This document shows positions 1 to 6,877 of a stretch of DNA of 23,142 nucleotides, piece after piece. This DNA is from Intrasporangium_A sp039812505. GTDB lineage: Bacteria > Actinomycetota > Actinomycetes > Actinomycetales > Dermatophilaceae. Under the pieces are notes generated by a model, which saw only the letters and a list, made by a program, of their open reading frames with translations, ran no database searches and had not been told where the DNA came from. Where the stretch lies: the NCBI RefSeq assembly GCF_039812505.1, contig NZ_JBDIAQ010000053.1, forward strand, positions 1 through 23,142, written 5' to 3'. Positions within the stretch are counted from its first letter, which is position 1. Each line of letters starts with the position of its first letter. The translations under genes were made by a program, and so were the position numbers.

Positions 1-1211
1 GGCGACCGCTTGTCGTCCAGGCTCCACCCGTCGGCCCGGATGTCGTAGAACCACACGTCTTCCGTGCCGCCGGAGTCGGTGCGGGTGAAGAACAGGATGG
101 CGGTCGATACCCCGGCATACGGCTTGAAGGCGCCGGCGGGCAGCTTGACGACCGCTTCGAGCTTCTGTTCCTCGACCAGCCGCTGGCGCAGCGACTTGTG
201 TGCCTTGCTCGAGCCGAAGAGCACGCCGTCGGGCACGATCACCGCGGCCTGGCCGCCGGGCTTGAGCAGTCGCAGGAAGAGGGCGAGGAAGAGCAGCTCG
301 GTCTTCTTGGTCTTGACGTCCTTGAGCAAGGCCTTGCTGGTCTGCTCGTAGTCGAGGCTGCCGGCGAACGGCGGGTTGGCCAGCACCAGCGAGTAGCGCT
401 CCTCGTCGGTGGCGGCGCCCTCGGAGAGCGAGTCGCGGTAGCGGATGTCGGGCGCCTCGATGCCGTGCATGAGCATGTTCATGCTGCCGATCCGCAACAT
501 GGTCGAGTCGAAGTCGAAGCCGTGGAACATCGAGTGGTGGAAGTGGTCCCGCTGGGTGGCGTCGGTCAGCACGCTCGGGTGGGTGTCACGCAGGTGCTCC
601 GACGCCGCGACCAGGAATCCGGCCGTGCCGCACGCCGGGTCGCAGATCTCGTCGTCCGGCGTCGGCGCACGCATGGCGACCATGAGCTGGATGATGTGCC
701 GCGGGGTGCGGAACTGGCCGTTCTGCCCGGCTGAGGCGATCTTGCTCAGCATGTATTCGTACAGGTCGCCGTTGGTGTCGCGGTCCTGCATCGGGACGTC
801 GTCGAGCAGGTCGACCACCTTGGCCAGCAGCGCCGGGGTCGGGATGGTGAAGCGGGCGTCCTTCATGTGCTCGGAGTAGGTGGAGCTCTCACCGCCGAGC
901 TTGCGCAGCAGCGGGAAGACCTCGTCACCGATGACCTTGAACATCACCGCCGGGTCGTCGTTTTTGAACCGCGACCAGCGCAAGTCCTCCTGGCCAGGCA
1001 GGAAGGTCGGGTCGGTCACGGGCTGCTTGGTGCGTCTGGCCCTGTTCTCCTGGAGGGTCTGCAGGTCGTCCAGCCGGCGGATGAACAGCAGGTTGGTGAT
1101 CTGCTCGATCACCTCCAGGGGGTTGCTGATGCCGCCCGACCAGAAGGCGTCCCAGACGCGGTCGATCTTGCTCTTGAGCTCACCCGTGATCACGCGAGTC
1201 AGGGTATCCAT
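1..1211 (-). CDS. hsdM: Type I restriction-modification DNA methylase subunit HsdM (3' end outside window)
   Basis: N6-adenine methyltransferase subunit of a type I restriction-modification system; with HsdS it methylates the host recognition site. The 403 visible residues begin with the HsdM N-terminal helical region (IDRVWDAFWSGG, NPLEVIEQITNLLFIRRLDD). The SAM-binding motif DPACGTAGF follows at residues 191-199 and the catalytic NPPF at 279-282, then the typical VIVPDGVLFGSSKAHKSLR segment. The ATG at 1211 has GGAGG six bases upstream. The gene runs off the left edge, so the C-terminus and any hsdS/hsdR are not visible; the truncation is a window effect. Family identity is very sure; its recognition sequence cannot be inferred. 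Confidence 0.95.
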   Translation of the reverse strand, partial: MDTLTRVITGELKSKIDRVWDAFWSGGISNPLEVIEQITNLLFIRRLDDLQTLQENRARRTKQPVTDPTFLPGQEDLRWSRFKNDDPAVMFKVIGDEVFPLLRKLGGESSTYSEHMKDARFTIPTPALLAKVVDLLDDVPMQDRDTNGDLYEYMLSKIASAGQNGQFRTPRHIIQLMVAMRAPTPDDEICDPACGTAGFLVAASEHLRDTHPSVLTDATQRDHFHHSMFHGFDFDSTMLRIGSMNMLMHGIEAPDIRYRDSLSEGAATDEERYSLVLANPPFAGSLDYEQTSKALLKDVKTKKTELLFLALFLRLLKPGGQAAVIVPDGVLFGSSKAHKSLRQRLVEEQKLEAVVKLPAGAFKPYAGVSTAILFFTRTDSGGTEDVWFYDIRADGWSLDDKRS

Positions 1212-1643
1212 GCCAGTCCTCCCAGCCGGGACGAGTCCCACTTCCCACCGCCCTCATGGACAGCCCAGAAGCCTGACATGCAGCACTGACATGCGGTCGA
1301 TGCAGAGGGCCGCAGGCCCGGGCGTGACCGTACGGAGTTCTCCTGGCGCTCGACTCGCTGAGCTCGTGTCGAGGAGACCCTTCTGGCGTGGCCTCGACTT
1401 CTTGACATCGAGAGTTCGTGCAACATCTCCTGGCGAATCGAGGCCAATCGAGGCCATTCGGGATCACTCGCGGCCAGCGGAACCACGAACAGCAGCACGC
1501 CCCGGGACAGACAAAACCGCAAGCGATCCCTCCAGGAGCCTGACCGTGTCAAGACCCCGGTCACCGTGCTTCTGGCTTGGCTTCGACGGCGGCGCGCACA
1601 TCGAATTCGGCGTTGTCCGGTACAGCGCCTCACCATGCAGCCG
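1212..1643. other. Gene-free stretch between hsdM and the DUF3040 gene
   Basis: About 430 bases with no convincing coding frame on either strand; it presumably holds the hsdM promoter. Visible structure: a direct repeat CTGACATGC at 1273-1281 and 1286-1294 (13 bases apart), about 60-85 bases before the hsdM start; a small hairpin GGGCC-GCA-GGCCC at 1307-1319; an inverted pair CTCGAC (1349-1354) / GTCGAG (1368-1373); and a tandem 10-base duplication AATCGAGGCC at 1436-1455. I cannot name a clear -35/-10 pair directed at hsdM, nor a strong terminator for the DUF3040 gene. Confidence 0.6.
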
Positions 1644-1955
1644 TCACGTGGGGCCCGGGTGCCCGCGGCGCCCCCTTCCCGCCGCTGGTCGCGGGAAGAG
1701 CGGGCCGGTGGCCCAGCCGGCGCCGGCGAGCATGGTCAGGATTCCCAGCGTGCCGGGCCAGATGGTGTTGTGCCACACGCTGAGTAGGATCAGGATCAGT
1801 CCCGCGGTGATCACGATGGCCCCGGATCTGATGCGGCGGCGTCGCCGGCGGCGGGAGATCGAGTCGTCCATTCGCGCTGTGAACCGCGGGTCCTCAGCGC
1901 GCAATTCACGTTCCATCTGCGTCAGCAGACGTTCTTCGCGTTCAGACAGTGACAT
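1644..1955 (-). CDS. DUF3040 small membrane protein
   Basis: A 103-residue protein of the actinobacterial DUF3040 type, function unknown. The N-terminus MSLSEREERLLTQMERELRAEDP is the family hallmark, followed by an Arg-rich stretch (SRRRRRRRIRSG) and two hydrophobic segments (GAIVITAGLILILLSV and TLGILTMLAGAGWATG), then a short basic tail. The chosen ATG at 1955 matches where the conserved N-terminus begins and has GAGGAC upstream; a longer in-frame reading to 2222 would overlap qcrB and was discarded. It lies 49 bases downstream of qcrB on the same strand, so co-transcription is likely. A link to the respiratory subunit is only positional. Confidence 0.88.
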   Translation of the reverse strand: MSLSEREERLLTQMERELRAEDPRFTARMDDSISRRRRRRRIRSGAIVITAGLILILLSVWHNTIWPGTLGILTMLAGAGWATGPLFPRPAAGRGRRGHPGPT

Positions 1956-2004
1956 GGCGGGTCCTCGGGGTGAGCGGCGTCGTGACAGGCGCTCGCAGGC
2001 TCGG

Positions 2005-3765
2005 TCAGCTCCGGTCCGTGTGGCGGTGGTCGTGGCTGTCCGCGGTCGCTCCGGCCAGCGCGTGGCGGGTGGGCTGTCCGGCGTCGTCGATGGCCGGGGG
2101 TGCACCGTCGTGGTGCACAGCTGCCAGCTCGGCCGGGGTGACGGCCTCGATCCGGTCGCTGAAGTAGAAGTGCGACAGGCGGGCCCGAACCTTCTCCTTG
2201 GCGCCGCCGGGGCGGTGCACACCGTTGCTGTCCACCGGGCCGTCGAGGGCGATCGGTTGCTGCACCTCGTGCTGCACGAGCGGCCAGCGGGAGTACTCGT
2301 CCAACGGCTCGTGGGCCTCGAAGAACCTGCCCTCGGCGGTGCGCACGATCCGCCCGGTCTCGCGCCCGTGGAGCACGAGCTCGCGGTCGCGGCGCTGCAG
2401 GCTCAGGCACACCCGCTTGGTCACCCAGAACGCGATCGGTGGACCGACGATCACCAGGCAACGCAGTAGGTTGGTGATGTCGTTGATCGACAGTTGGACC
2501 TTGTCCGCGATGATGTCGTTGCTGGAGCCGAGCATGAGCAGGGCGTAGAAGGTGATGGCCATCGCACCCAGCCCGGTGCGGGTCGGGGCGTTGCGGGGGC
2601 GGTCCAGCAGGTGGTGCTCGCGGTGGTCACCGGTGACGTGCCGTTCGAGGAACGGGTAGACCCCGGCGATGGTGAACAGGATCCCCAGCAGCAGGATGCC
2701 CGGCAGCAGGGGGTTGATGCTGAGGGTGATGCCCCAGACGGCGAACTCGAGGGGCGGCATCAGCCGGAGCGCCCCGTCGGCGAAGAACATGTACCAGTCG
2801 GGCTGCGAGCCGGCGCTGATCTGGGTTGGGGAGTAGGGGCCGTAGGACCAGATCGGGTTGATTGTCACCAGCGCCGCGAGCAGCGCGGTCACCCCGAACA
2901 CGATGAAGAAGAAGCCACCGGCCTTGGCGGTGTAGACCGGCATGAACGGGTAGCCGACCACGTTGTGTTCGGTCCGGCCCGGGCCGGGGTACTGCGTGTG
3001 CTTGTGGATGAACACGAGCAGGATGTGCGCCGTGAACAGGCCGACGATCAACGCGGGCAGCAACAGGATGTGGATCATGTACAGCCGCGGGACGATGTCC
3101 TCACCTGGGAACGGCCCGCCGAACAGCAGGAACGGGACGTAGCTGCCGATCACCGGGATGGACTGCATGAAGCCCTCGGCCACCCGCAGGCCGGTGCCGG
3201 ACAGCAGGTCGTCCGGCAGGGAGTAGCCGGCGAACCCCTCCATGGTGGCCATGAAGGCCAGGCTGACGCCGATGACCCAGTTGATTTCGCGGGGCTTGCG
3301 GAACGCGCCGGTGAAGAAGACCCGGAACATGTGCACCGTGATCGAGACCAGGAACAGCAGCGCGGACCAGTGGTGGATCTGCCGGATCAGCAGACCGCCG
3401 CGGATGTCGAACGAGATGTGCAGCGTGGAGCGGTAGGCCTCGCTCATCTGGATGTCCTGCAACGGCGCGTAGGACCCGTGGTAGATGACCTCGTTCATGC
3501 TGGGCACGAACCAGAACGACAAGAAGGTGCCGGTGACCAGCAGGATGATCAGCGAGTACATCGCGATCTCGCCCAGCATGAACGACCAGTGGTCCGGGAA
3601 GACCTTCTGCACCAGGTGGCGCACGCCCTTGGCGCCGCCGGTGCGGTCGTCGAACCAGCCGGCCACGCCGCCGAGGGTGGTGGCCGGGCCGCTGGTGGGG
3701 GCCCGGGGCGCAGGATCGTCGGCGCGCAGTCCAGCCGCGTCCTTCGGAATGCTCGAGGTGCCCAT
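2005..3765 (-). CDS. qcrB: Cytochrome bc1 complex cytochrome b subunit (QcrB), apparently without qcrC/qcrA neighbours
   Basis: Membrane diheme cytochrome b of the menaquinol-cytochrome c reductase, 586 residues, actinobacterial type with a long C-terminal cytosolic extension. Visible: FPDHWSFMLGEIAMYS at the first helix, heme-ligand histidines in IRQIHHWSALLF, FFTGAFRKPREINWVIG, the AHILLVFIHKHTQ helix, and PDWYMFF, the actinobacterial version of the PEWY quinol-site motif. ATG 3765 is preceded by GGGAGG. In actinobacteria qcrB normally ends the ctaE-qcrC-qcrA-qcrB cluster; here the next gene is DUF3040 and the upstream neighbour is a divergent photolyase. It is therefore probably an additional qcrB paralogue, co-regulated with photolyase through the shared promoter (inference). 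Family assignment is certain. Confidence 0.95.
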   Translation of the reverse strand: MGTSSIPKDAAGLRADDPAPRAPTSGPATTLGGVAGWFDDRTGGAKGVRHLVQKVFPDHWSFMLGEIAMYSLIILLVTGTFLSFWFVPSMNEVIYHGSYAPLQDIQMSEAYRSTLHISFDIRGGLLIRQIHHWSALLFLVSITVHMFRVFFTGAFRKPREINWVIGVSLAFMATMEGFAGYSLPDDLLSGTGLRVAEGFMQSIPVIGSYVPFLLFGGPFPGEDIVPRLYMIHILLLPALIVGLFTAHILLVFIHKHTQYPGPGRTEHNVVGYPFMPVYTAKAGGFFFIVFGVTALLAALVTINPIWSYGPYSPTQISAGSQPDWYMFFADGALRLMPPLEFAVWGITLSINPLLPGILLLGILFTIAGVYPFLERHVTGDHREHHLLDRPRNAPTRTGLGAMAITFYALLMLGSSNDIIADKVQLSINDITNLLRCLVIVGPPIAFWVTKRVCLSLQRRDRELVLHGRETGRIVRTAEGRFFEAHEPLDEYSRWPLVQHEVQQPIALDGPVDSNGVHRPGGAKEKVRARLSHFYFSDRIEAVTPAELAAVHHDGAPPAIDDAGQPTRHALAGATADSHDHRHTDRS

Positions 3766-3820
3766 CGGCGCCTCCCGCCTGCCCGGCTCACCTCTTCGGG
3801 TGGTACCGGTCCCTCGATCT

Positions 3821-3868
3821 GGCTATATCTTCATTGTGAATACCATAATCTACTCATTGTGAAACCAT
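3821..3868. promoter_or_regulatory. Divergent qcrB / photolyase promoter with duplicated TCATTGTGAA element
   Basis: The AT-rich core between the divergent genes. TCATTGTGAA occurs at 3831-3840 and again at 3854-3863, 23 bases apart. Each copy sits in a longer imperfect repeat starting ATCT (3827, 3848) and ending CCAT (3846, 3868). Between them lies CATAAT (3844-3849), a plausible -10 toward photolyase. A roughly two-turn repeat flanking a -10 suggests a dimeric or tandem-bound regulator controlling one or both genes. The binding protein is not identifiable; the sequence differs from the repeats upstream of carH. Confidence 0.55.
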
Positions 3869-3887
3869 GTCAATGGAGCGTGATGTC

Positions 3888-5270
3888 ATGACCGGCCCGA
3901 GCATCCTGTGGCTGCGCAGGGACCTGCGGCGACATGACCTGCCGGCGCTGACCGCCGCGGGCGCGGCTGCCGGATCGGCGGGGGTGCTGCCCGTCTTCGT
4001 CGTGGACCCCCGCCTGTGGGACTCGGCGGGTGGGCCGCGGCGTGCATGGCTGGCGGCCACCTTGACAGCCACGAACGAGGCGTACGACGGGCGGCTGGTT
4101 CTGCGTCTCGGAGATCCCCGTCGTGTGGTCCCCGACCTCGCGAGGGAGGTCGGCGCCTCGTCGGTCCACGTCTCCGCCGAGAGCACGCCCTACGGCCGGC
4201 GGCGCGATCGGCACGTCGAGCGAGCCGTGACGAAGCAGGGCGTCGAGTTCGTCGCGACCGGGACGCCGTATGCCGTCGGGCCCGGCCTCGTGCGCAAGGT
4301 CGACGGAGAGCCCTACCGCGTCTTCACCCCCTTCGCGCGGGCGTGGCGCGAGCACGGCTGGCCAGCCCCGGACCAAGCGCCGGAGGCCGTGCGGTGGTCG
4401 TCCGTCGACAGCGACCCCCAGGCCGCCAGCATGGTCGACCAGGCGGCACGCAGTCCCGAGGCGTCCGGACTCCCGGTGCCCGGGGAGGCCGGCGGCCGGG
4501 GCACGTGGGAGAGATTCCTCGAGACGGGGGTCACGGCATACGACACCGAACGAGACCGGCTGGACCGGGAGGGGACCTCACGGCTCTCGCCCTACCTCAA
4601 GCTGGGTGTCGTCCACCCACGCACGCTCCTGGCCGACCTCGCGCCGCGTCTGGCGCAGCGCGGCGCAGGCGCCGAGCGAATCGTGAACGAGCTGGCGTGG
4701 CGCGAGTTCTACGCCGACGTCCTGTGGCACCAGCCGAGGTCTGCGTGGACCGACCTGCGCGACTCGCTGTCCGGGATGCGCTACGACGAGCCGCAGGACG
4801 CGATCGACGCCTGGCGCGAGGGGCGGACCGGTTACCCGCTGGTGGATGCGGGGATGCGCCAGCTGCTCGAGACGGGGTGGATGCACAACCGGGTCCGGAT
4901 GGTGACCGCGAGCTTCCTGACCAAGGACCTGCACGTGTGGTGGCCGGTGGGGGCTCGGCACTTTCTGGCGCACCTCATCGACGGTGACTTGGCGTCCAAC
5001 AACCACGGGTGGCAGTGGGTGGCGGGCACCGGCACCGACGCCGCGCCCTACTTCCGGGTCTTCAACCCGACGGCCCAGGGCGAGCGCTTCGACCCCGACG
5101 GCGACTACGTCCGCCGATGGGTGCCGCAGCTGCGCCACCTGGCCGGCGCGGCGGTCCACCGGCCCTGGCAGGCGACCGGCGGCTACGACCACGGCTACCC
5201 GAGGCGCATCGTCGACCACGCCGAGGAGCGCCGGGAGGCGCTGCGGCGCTACCAGCACGGCAAGCCCTGA
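3888..5270 (+). CDS. phrB: Deoxyribodipyrimidine photolyase (class I CPD photolyase family)
   Basis: FAD enzyme that uses blue/near-UV light to split cyclobutane pyrimidine dimers; cytosolic, 460 residues. It has the N-terminal alpha/beta antenna domain (SILWLRRDLRRHDLPAL) and the C-terminal FAD domain with NELAWREFYADVLWHQPRSAW, WMHNRVRMVTASFLTKDL and NNHGWQW (about residues 371-377, the Asn next to the flavin). TGTDAAPYFRVFNP and the last tryptophans expected for electron transfer follow. ATG 3888 was chosen because GGAG sits 8 bases upstream; in-frame ATGs at 3867 and 3873 would add up to 7 residues and could be used by a leaderless transcript. It is divergent from qcrB and convergent with the MerR-DICT gene, 34 bases away. 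A cryptochrome-like or 6-4 function is less likely but not excluded. Confidence 0.95.
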   Translation: MTGPSILWLRRDLRRHDLPALTAAGAAAGSAGVLPVFVVDPRLWDSAGGPRRAWLAATLTATNEAYDGRLVLRLGDPRRVVPDLAREVGASSVHVSAESTPYGRRRDRHVERAVTKQGVEFVATGTPYAVGPGLVRKVDGEPYRVFTPFARAWREHGWPAPDQAPEAVRWSSVDSDPQAASMVDQAARSPEASGLPVPGEAGGRGTWERFLETGVTAYDTERDRLDREGTSRLSPYLKLGVVHPRTLLADLAPRLAQRGAGAERIVNELAWREFYADVLWHQPRSAWTDLRDSLSGMRYDEPQDAIDAWREGRTGYPLVDAGMRQLLETGWMHNRVRMVTASFLTKDLHVWWPVGARHFLAHLIDGDLASNNHGWQWVAGTGTDAAPYFRVFNPTAQGERFDPDGDYVRRWVPQLRHLAGAAVHRPWQATGGYDHGYPRRIVDHAEERREALRRYQHGKP

Positions 5271-5304
5271 TCCCTGGGTCGGCGGCTCGTGACGGCGGCC
5301 CGGT

Positions 5305-6267
5305 TCAGCCGGGACGCGCGCTCTCCAGGTAGCCCAGCATCCTGTCGAACAGCCCCTCGGCGCGGACCACGTCGCGGGACGCCGGTCCGGGACTGCCCGC
5401 CAAGTGCTGCTCCAGCTCCCCGGCCTGTCCCGGCGCGTATCGATCGGCGAGCCGCGCCGCGATTCGTGATGCATCCCGGACCGCCGCTGGATCGATGGTC
5501 CACACGGTCTCGAACCGGCGCTGCGAGTCCGCGATACCACCCTCGGCTGGGACCTCCCACCCGGTCAGCGCCGCCGGGTGGTCCGGCGCGTCGCAGACCA
5601 GGGCCCATTCGCGGCGCATCGGGGCATCGGCGGGCACCGGCACCTCGAGCGGCACCACCCCGCGCGCGCTCGGTCGGGCAAAGTCGGCGAACACCACCAC
5701 CGCTCGCGCGGTCCGCGCCAGCTCCTGCCACCGAGCAGCCGAGGCGCGGTAGAAGCGCTCCCGCTGAAAGCTCGCGAACAGCACCGGTTGCTGCGCCCGG
5801 GCGCAACACTCGTCCTCCATGGCGCGGGTCAGGGCCAGCAGGGTGGGCTTGCGCAGCACCTGCGGCCGCAGGCCGGGGTGGCGACGGCGCAGTCCGGCGA
5901 AAACGGAGGGTTCAGGAGCATCCTCGGAGTTCGTCGTGAGGCGGAACGCGGCGGCCAGGCCCAGCCCTGCATCTCGCCGGCGCAGGATCTCCTCGACCAG
6001 GGCGACATCCCGCTCGGCATACCGCCGGTGCCGCCCCTCCCGGCGAAGAGGGGCCGGCGCGCCGTAACGCGCCTCCCAGGTGCGCAACGTGGCAGACGGC
6101 ACCCCGGTCCGTCGAGACAGCTCGCCGATCGACAGTCCCGCTTCACCTTGCTCGTTGATGCTGCGCTCCTCGGCTCCGCGACCCCTCGATGGCTGTTCCG
6201 CCCAGTGTTCCACCTCGACCGAGCAGTGCGGGTCGCACGAGATCGCCCGGAGGGGTGGCCGGGCCAC
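5305..6267 (-). CDS. MerR-family transcriptional regulator with DICT-type sensor domain
   Basis: A MerR-type winged helix (LSIGELSRRTGVPSATLRTWEARYGAP, then RREGRHRRY) is followed by a linker and a region resembling the DICT sensory domain (VLFASFQRERFYRASAARWQELARTARAVVVFADF; WALVCDAPDHPAALTGWE). DICT domains are linked in the literature to light-responsive regulators, which fits the photolyase next door. The start is uncertain: GTG 6267 opens the frame and GTG 6213 is an alternative. Homology begins only at LSIGEL, and the only SD-like GAGGAG lies before an ATC codon near 6154, where the 5' end is also rich in GGAGC words. It lies 36 bases after marR, same strand, so may be co-transcribed. 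Target genes are unknown. Confidence 0.85.
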   Translation of the reverse strand: MARPPLRAISCDPHCSVEVEHWAEQPSRGRGAEERSINEQGEAGLSIGELSRRTGVPSATLRTWEARYGAPAPLRREGRHRRYAERDVALVEEILRRRDAGLGLAAAFRLTTNSEDAPEPSVFAGLRRRHPGLRPQVLRKPTLLALTRAMEDECCARAQQPVLFASFQRERFYRASAARWQELARTARAVVVFADFARPSARGVVPLEVPVPADAPMRREWALVCDAPDHPAALTGWEVPAEGGIADSQRRFETVWTIDPAAVRDASRIAARLADRYAPGQAGELEQHLAGSPGPASRDVVRAEGLFDRMLGYLESARPG

Positions 6268-6303
6268 GGTCGAGCTGTCCGCCAGGAACGGATGAAGGCG
6301 CGG

Positions 6304-6822
6304 TCAGGTCGGCCCCTCGGCGGGAGCCGACGCGGGCCCGGTCTGCCCGGGAGTCTGGGCGAAGTCGCGCAGGACCGCGCAGACGTCGTTCAGGTAGGCC
6401 AGCACGGCGCGGCTGGTGTCGGCGTCGAGCTGCTCGGTGACCCGGTTGATGCCGGCGATCAGCGGACGCAGCGCATCCATCATGTCGTCGTGGGCGCTCC
6501 CGGTCGCTCGCACGATCCGGCGGCGCCCGTCGGTCGGGTGTGGCGCCCGCTGCAGGTGGCCCGCGGCGACCAGCCGGTCGACCAGGACGGTCGCCGAGGC
6601 GGAGCGGATGCCCAGGCTGTCGCCGAGCTCGACGACCCCCATCGGCTGCTCGCTGGAGGTGAGCCGGTCCAGCGCCGTCAGGTCGGTGATGCCGACCCCG
6701 ACGCGCCGCGCGAGCACGGCGTGCACGTCCGGTGCCAGACCGAGCAGCGCCCGCAGTGCCTGACCGATCAGGTAGTGCGCTTCGTGGAGGTCCGACGTCG
6801 ACGACTCGTTCATCGCGGCCAT
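6304..6822 (-). CDS. MarR-family transcriptional regulator
   Basis: A 172-residue winged-helix repressor. The HTH and wing are visible (GITDLTALDRLTSSEQPMGVVELGDSLGIRSASATVLVDRLVAAGHLQR, wing HPTDGRRRIVRAT), with helices on both sides for dimerisation. ATG 6822 is chosen because AGGTGG lies 8 bases upstream; GTG 6834 or ATG 6813 are alternatives. It is divergent from the MMPL transporter operon, the classic layout for a MarR regulator of an efflux system. Two CTAG-type palindromes in the shared promoter are its probable operators (inference). The inducing ligand cannot be read from the sequence. Confidence 0.9.
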   Translation of the reverse strand: MAAMNESSTSDLHEAHYLIGQALRALLGLAPDVHAVLARRVGVGITDLTALDRLTSSEQPMGVVELGDSLGIRSASATVLVDRLVAAGHLQRAPHPTDGRRRIVRATGSAHDDMMDALRPLIAGINRVTEQLDADTSRAVLAYLNDVCAVLRDFAQTPGQTGPASAPAEGPT

Positions 6823-6840
6823 GCTATCCACCACCTATCA

Positions 6841-6877
6841 CTAGACATTCTAGGGAAACCTCCTAGACTGCCTAGCC
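6841..6877. promoter_or_regulatory. Overlapping divergent marR / mmpL promoters with two palindromic operators
   Basis: Palindrome CTAGA-CAT-TCTAG spans 6841-6853 and CTAG-ACTGC-CTAG spans 6863-6875; both are 13 bp and their centres are 22 bp apart, two helical turns. Toward mmpL, TAGACA (6842-6847), a 16-bp spacer and TAGACT (6864-6869) form a promoter whose start would fall at or just before ATG 6878, with no SD: probably leaderless. Toward marR, TAGAAT (6852-6847, minus) is a good -10. Each palindrome covers a -10, so bound MarR dimers would block both directions. Confidence 0.65.

Noticed and set aside
1402..1426. TTGACA at 1402-1407 as a plus-strand promoter
   Set aside because: No suitable -10 at 16-18 bases and no plus-strand gene follows.
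2494..3891. 465-residue plus-strand open frame opposite qcrB
   Set aside because: Antisense mirror of a well-defined cytochrome b; translation is His/Gln/Asp/Gly-rich and unlike any family.
5299..5313. CCCGG-TTCAG-CCGGG hairpin between photolyase and MerR-DICT as a terminator
   Set aside because: Only a 5-bp stem, without a T-run, inside the MerR stop region; too weak to call.
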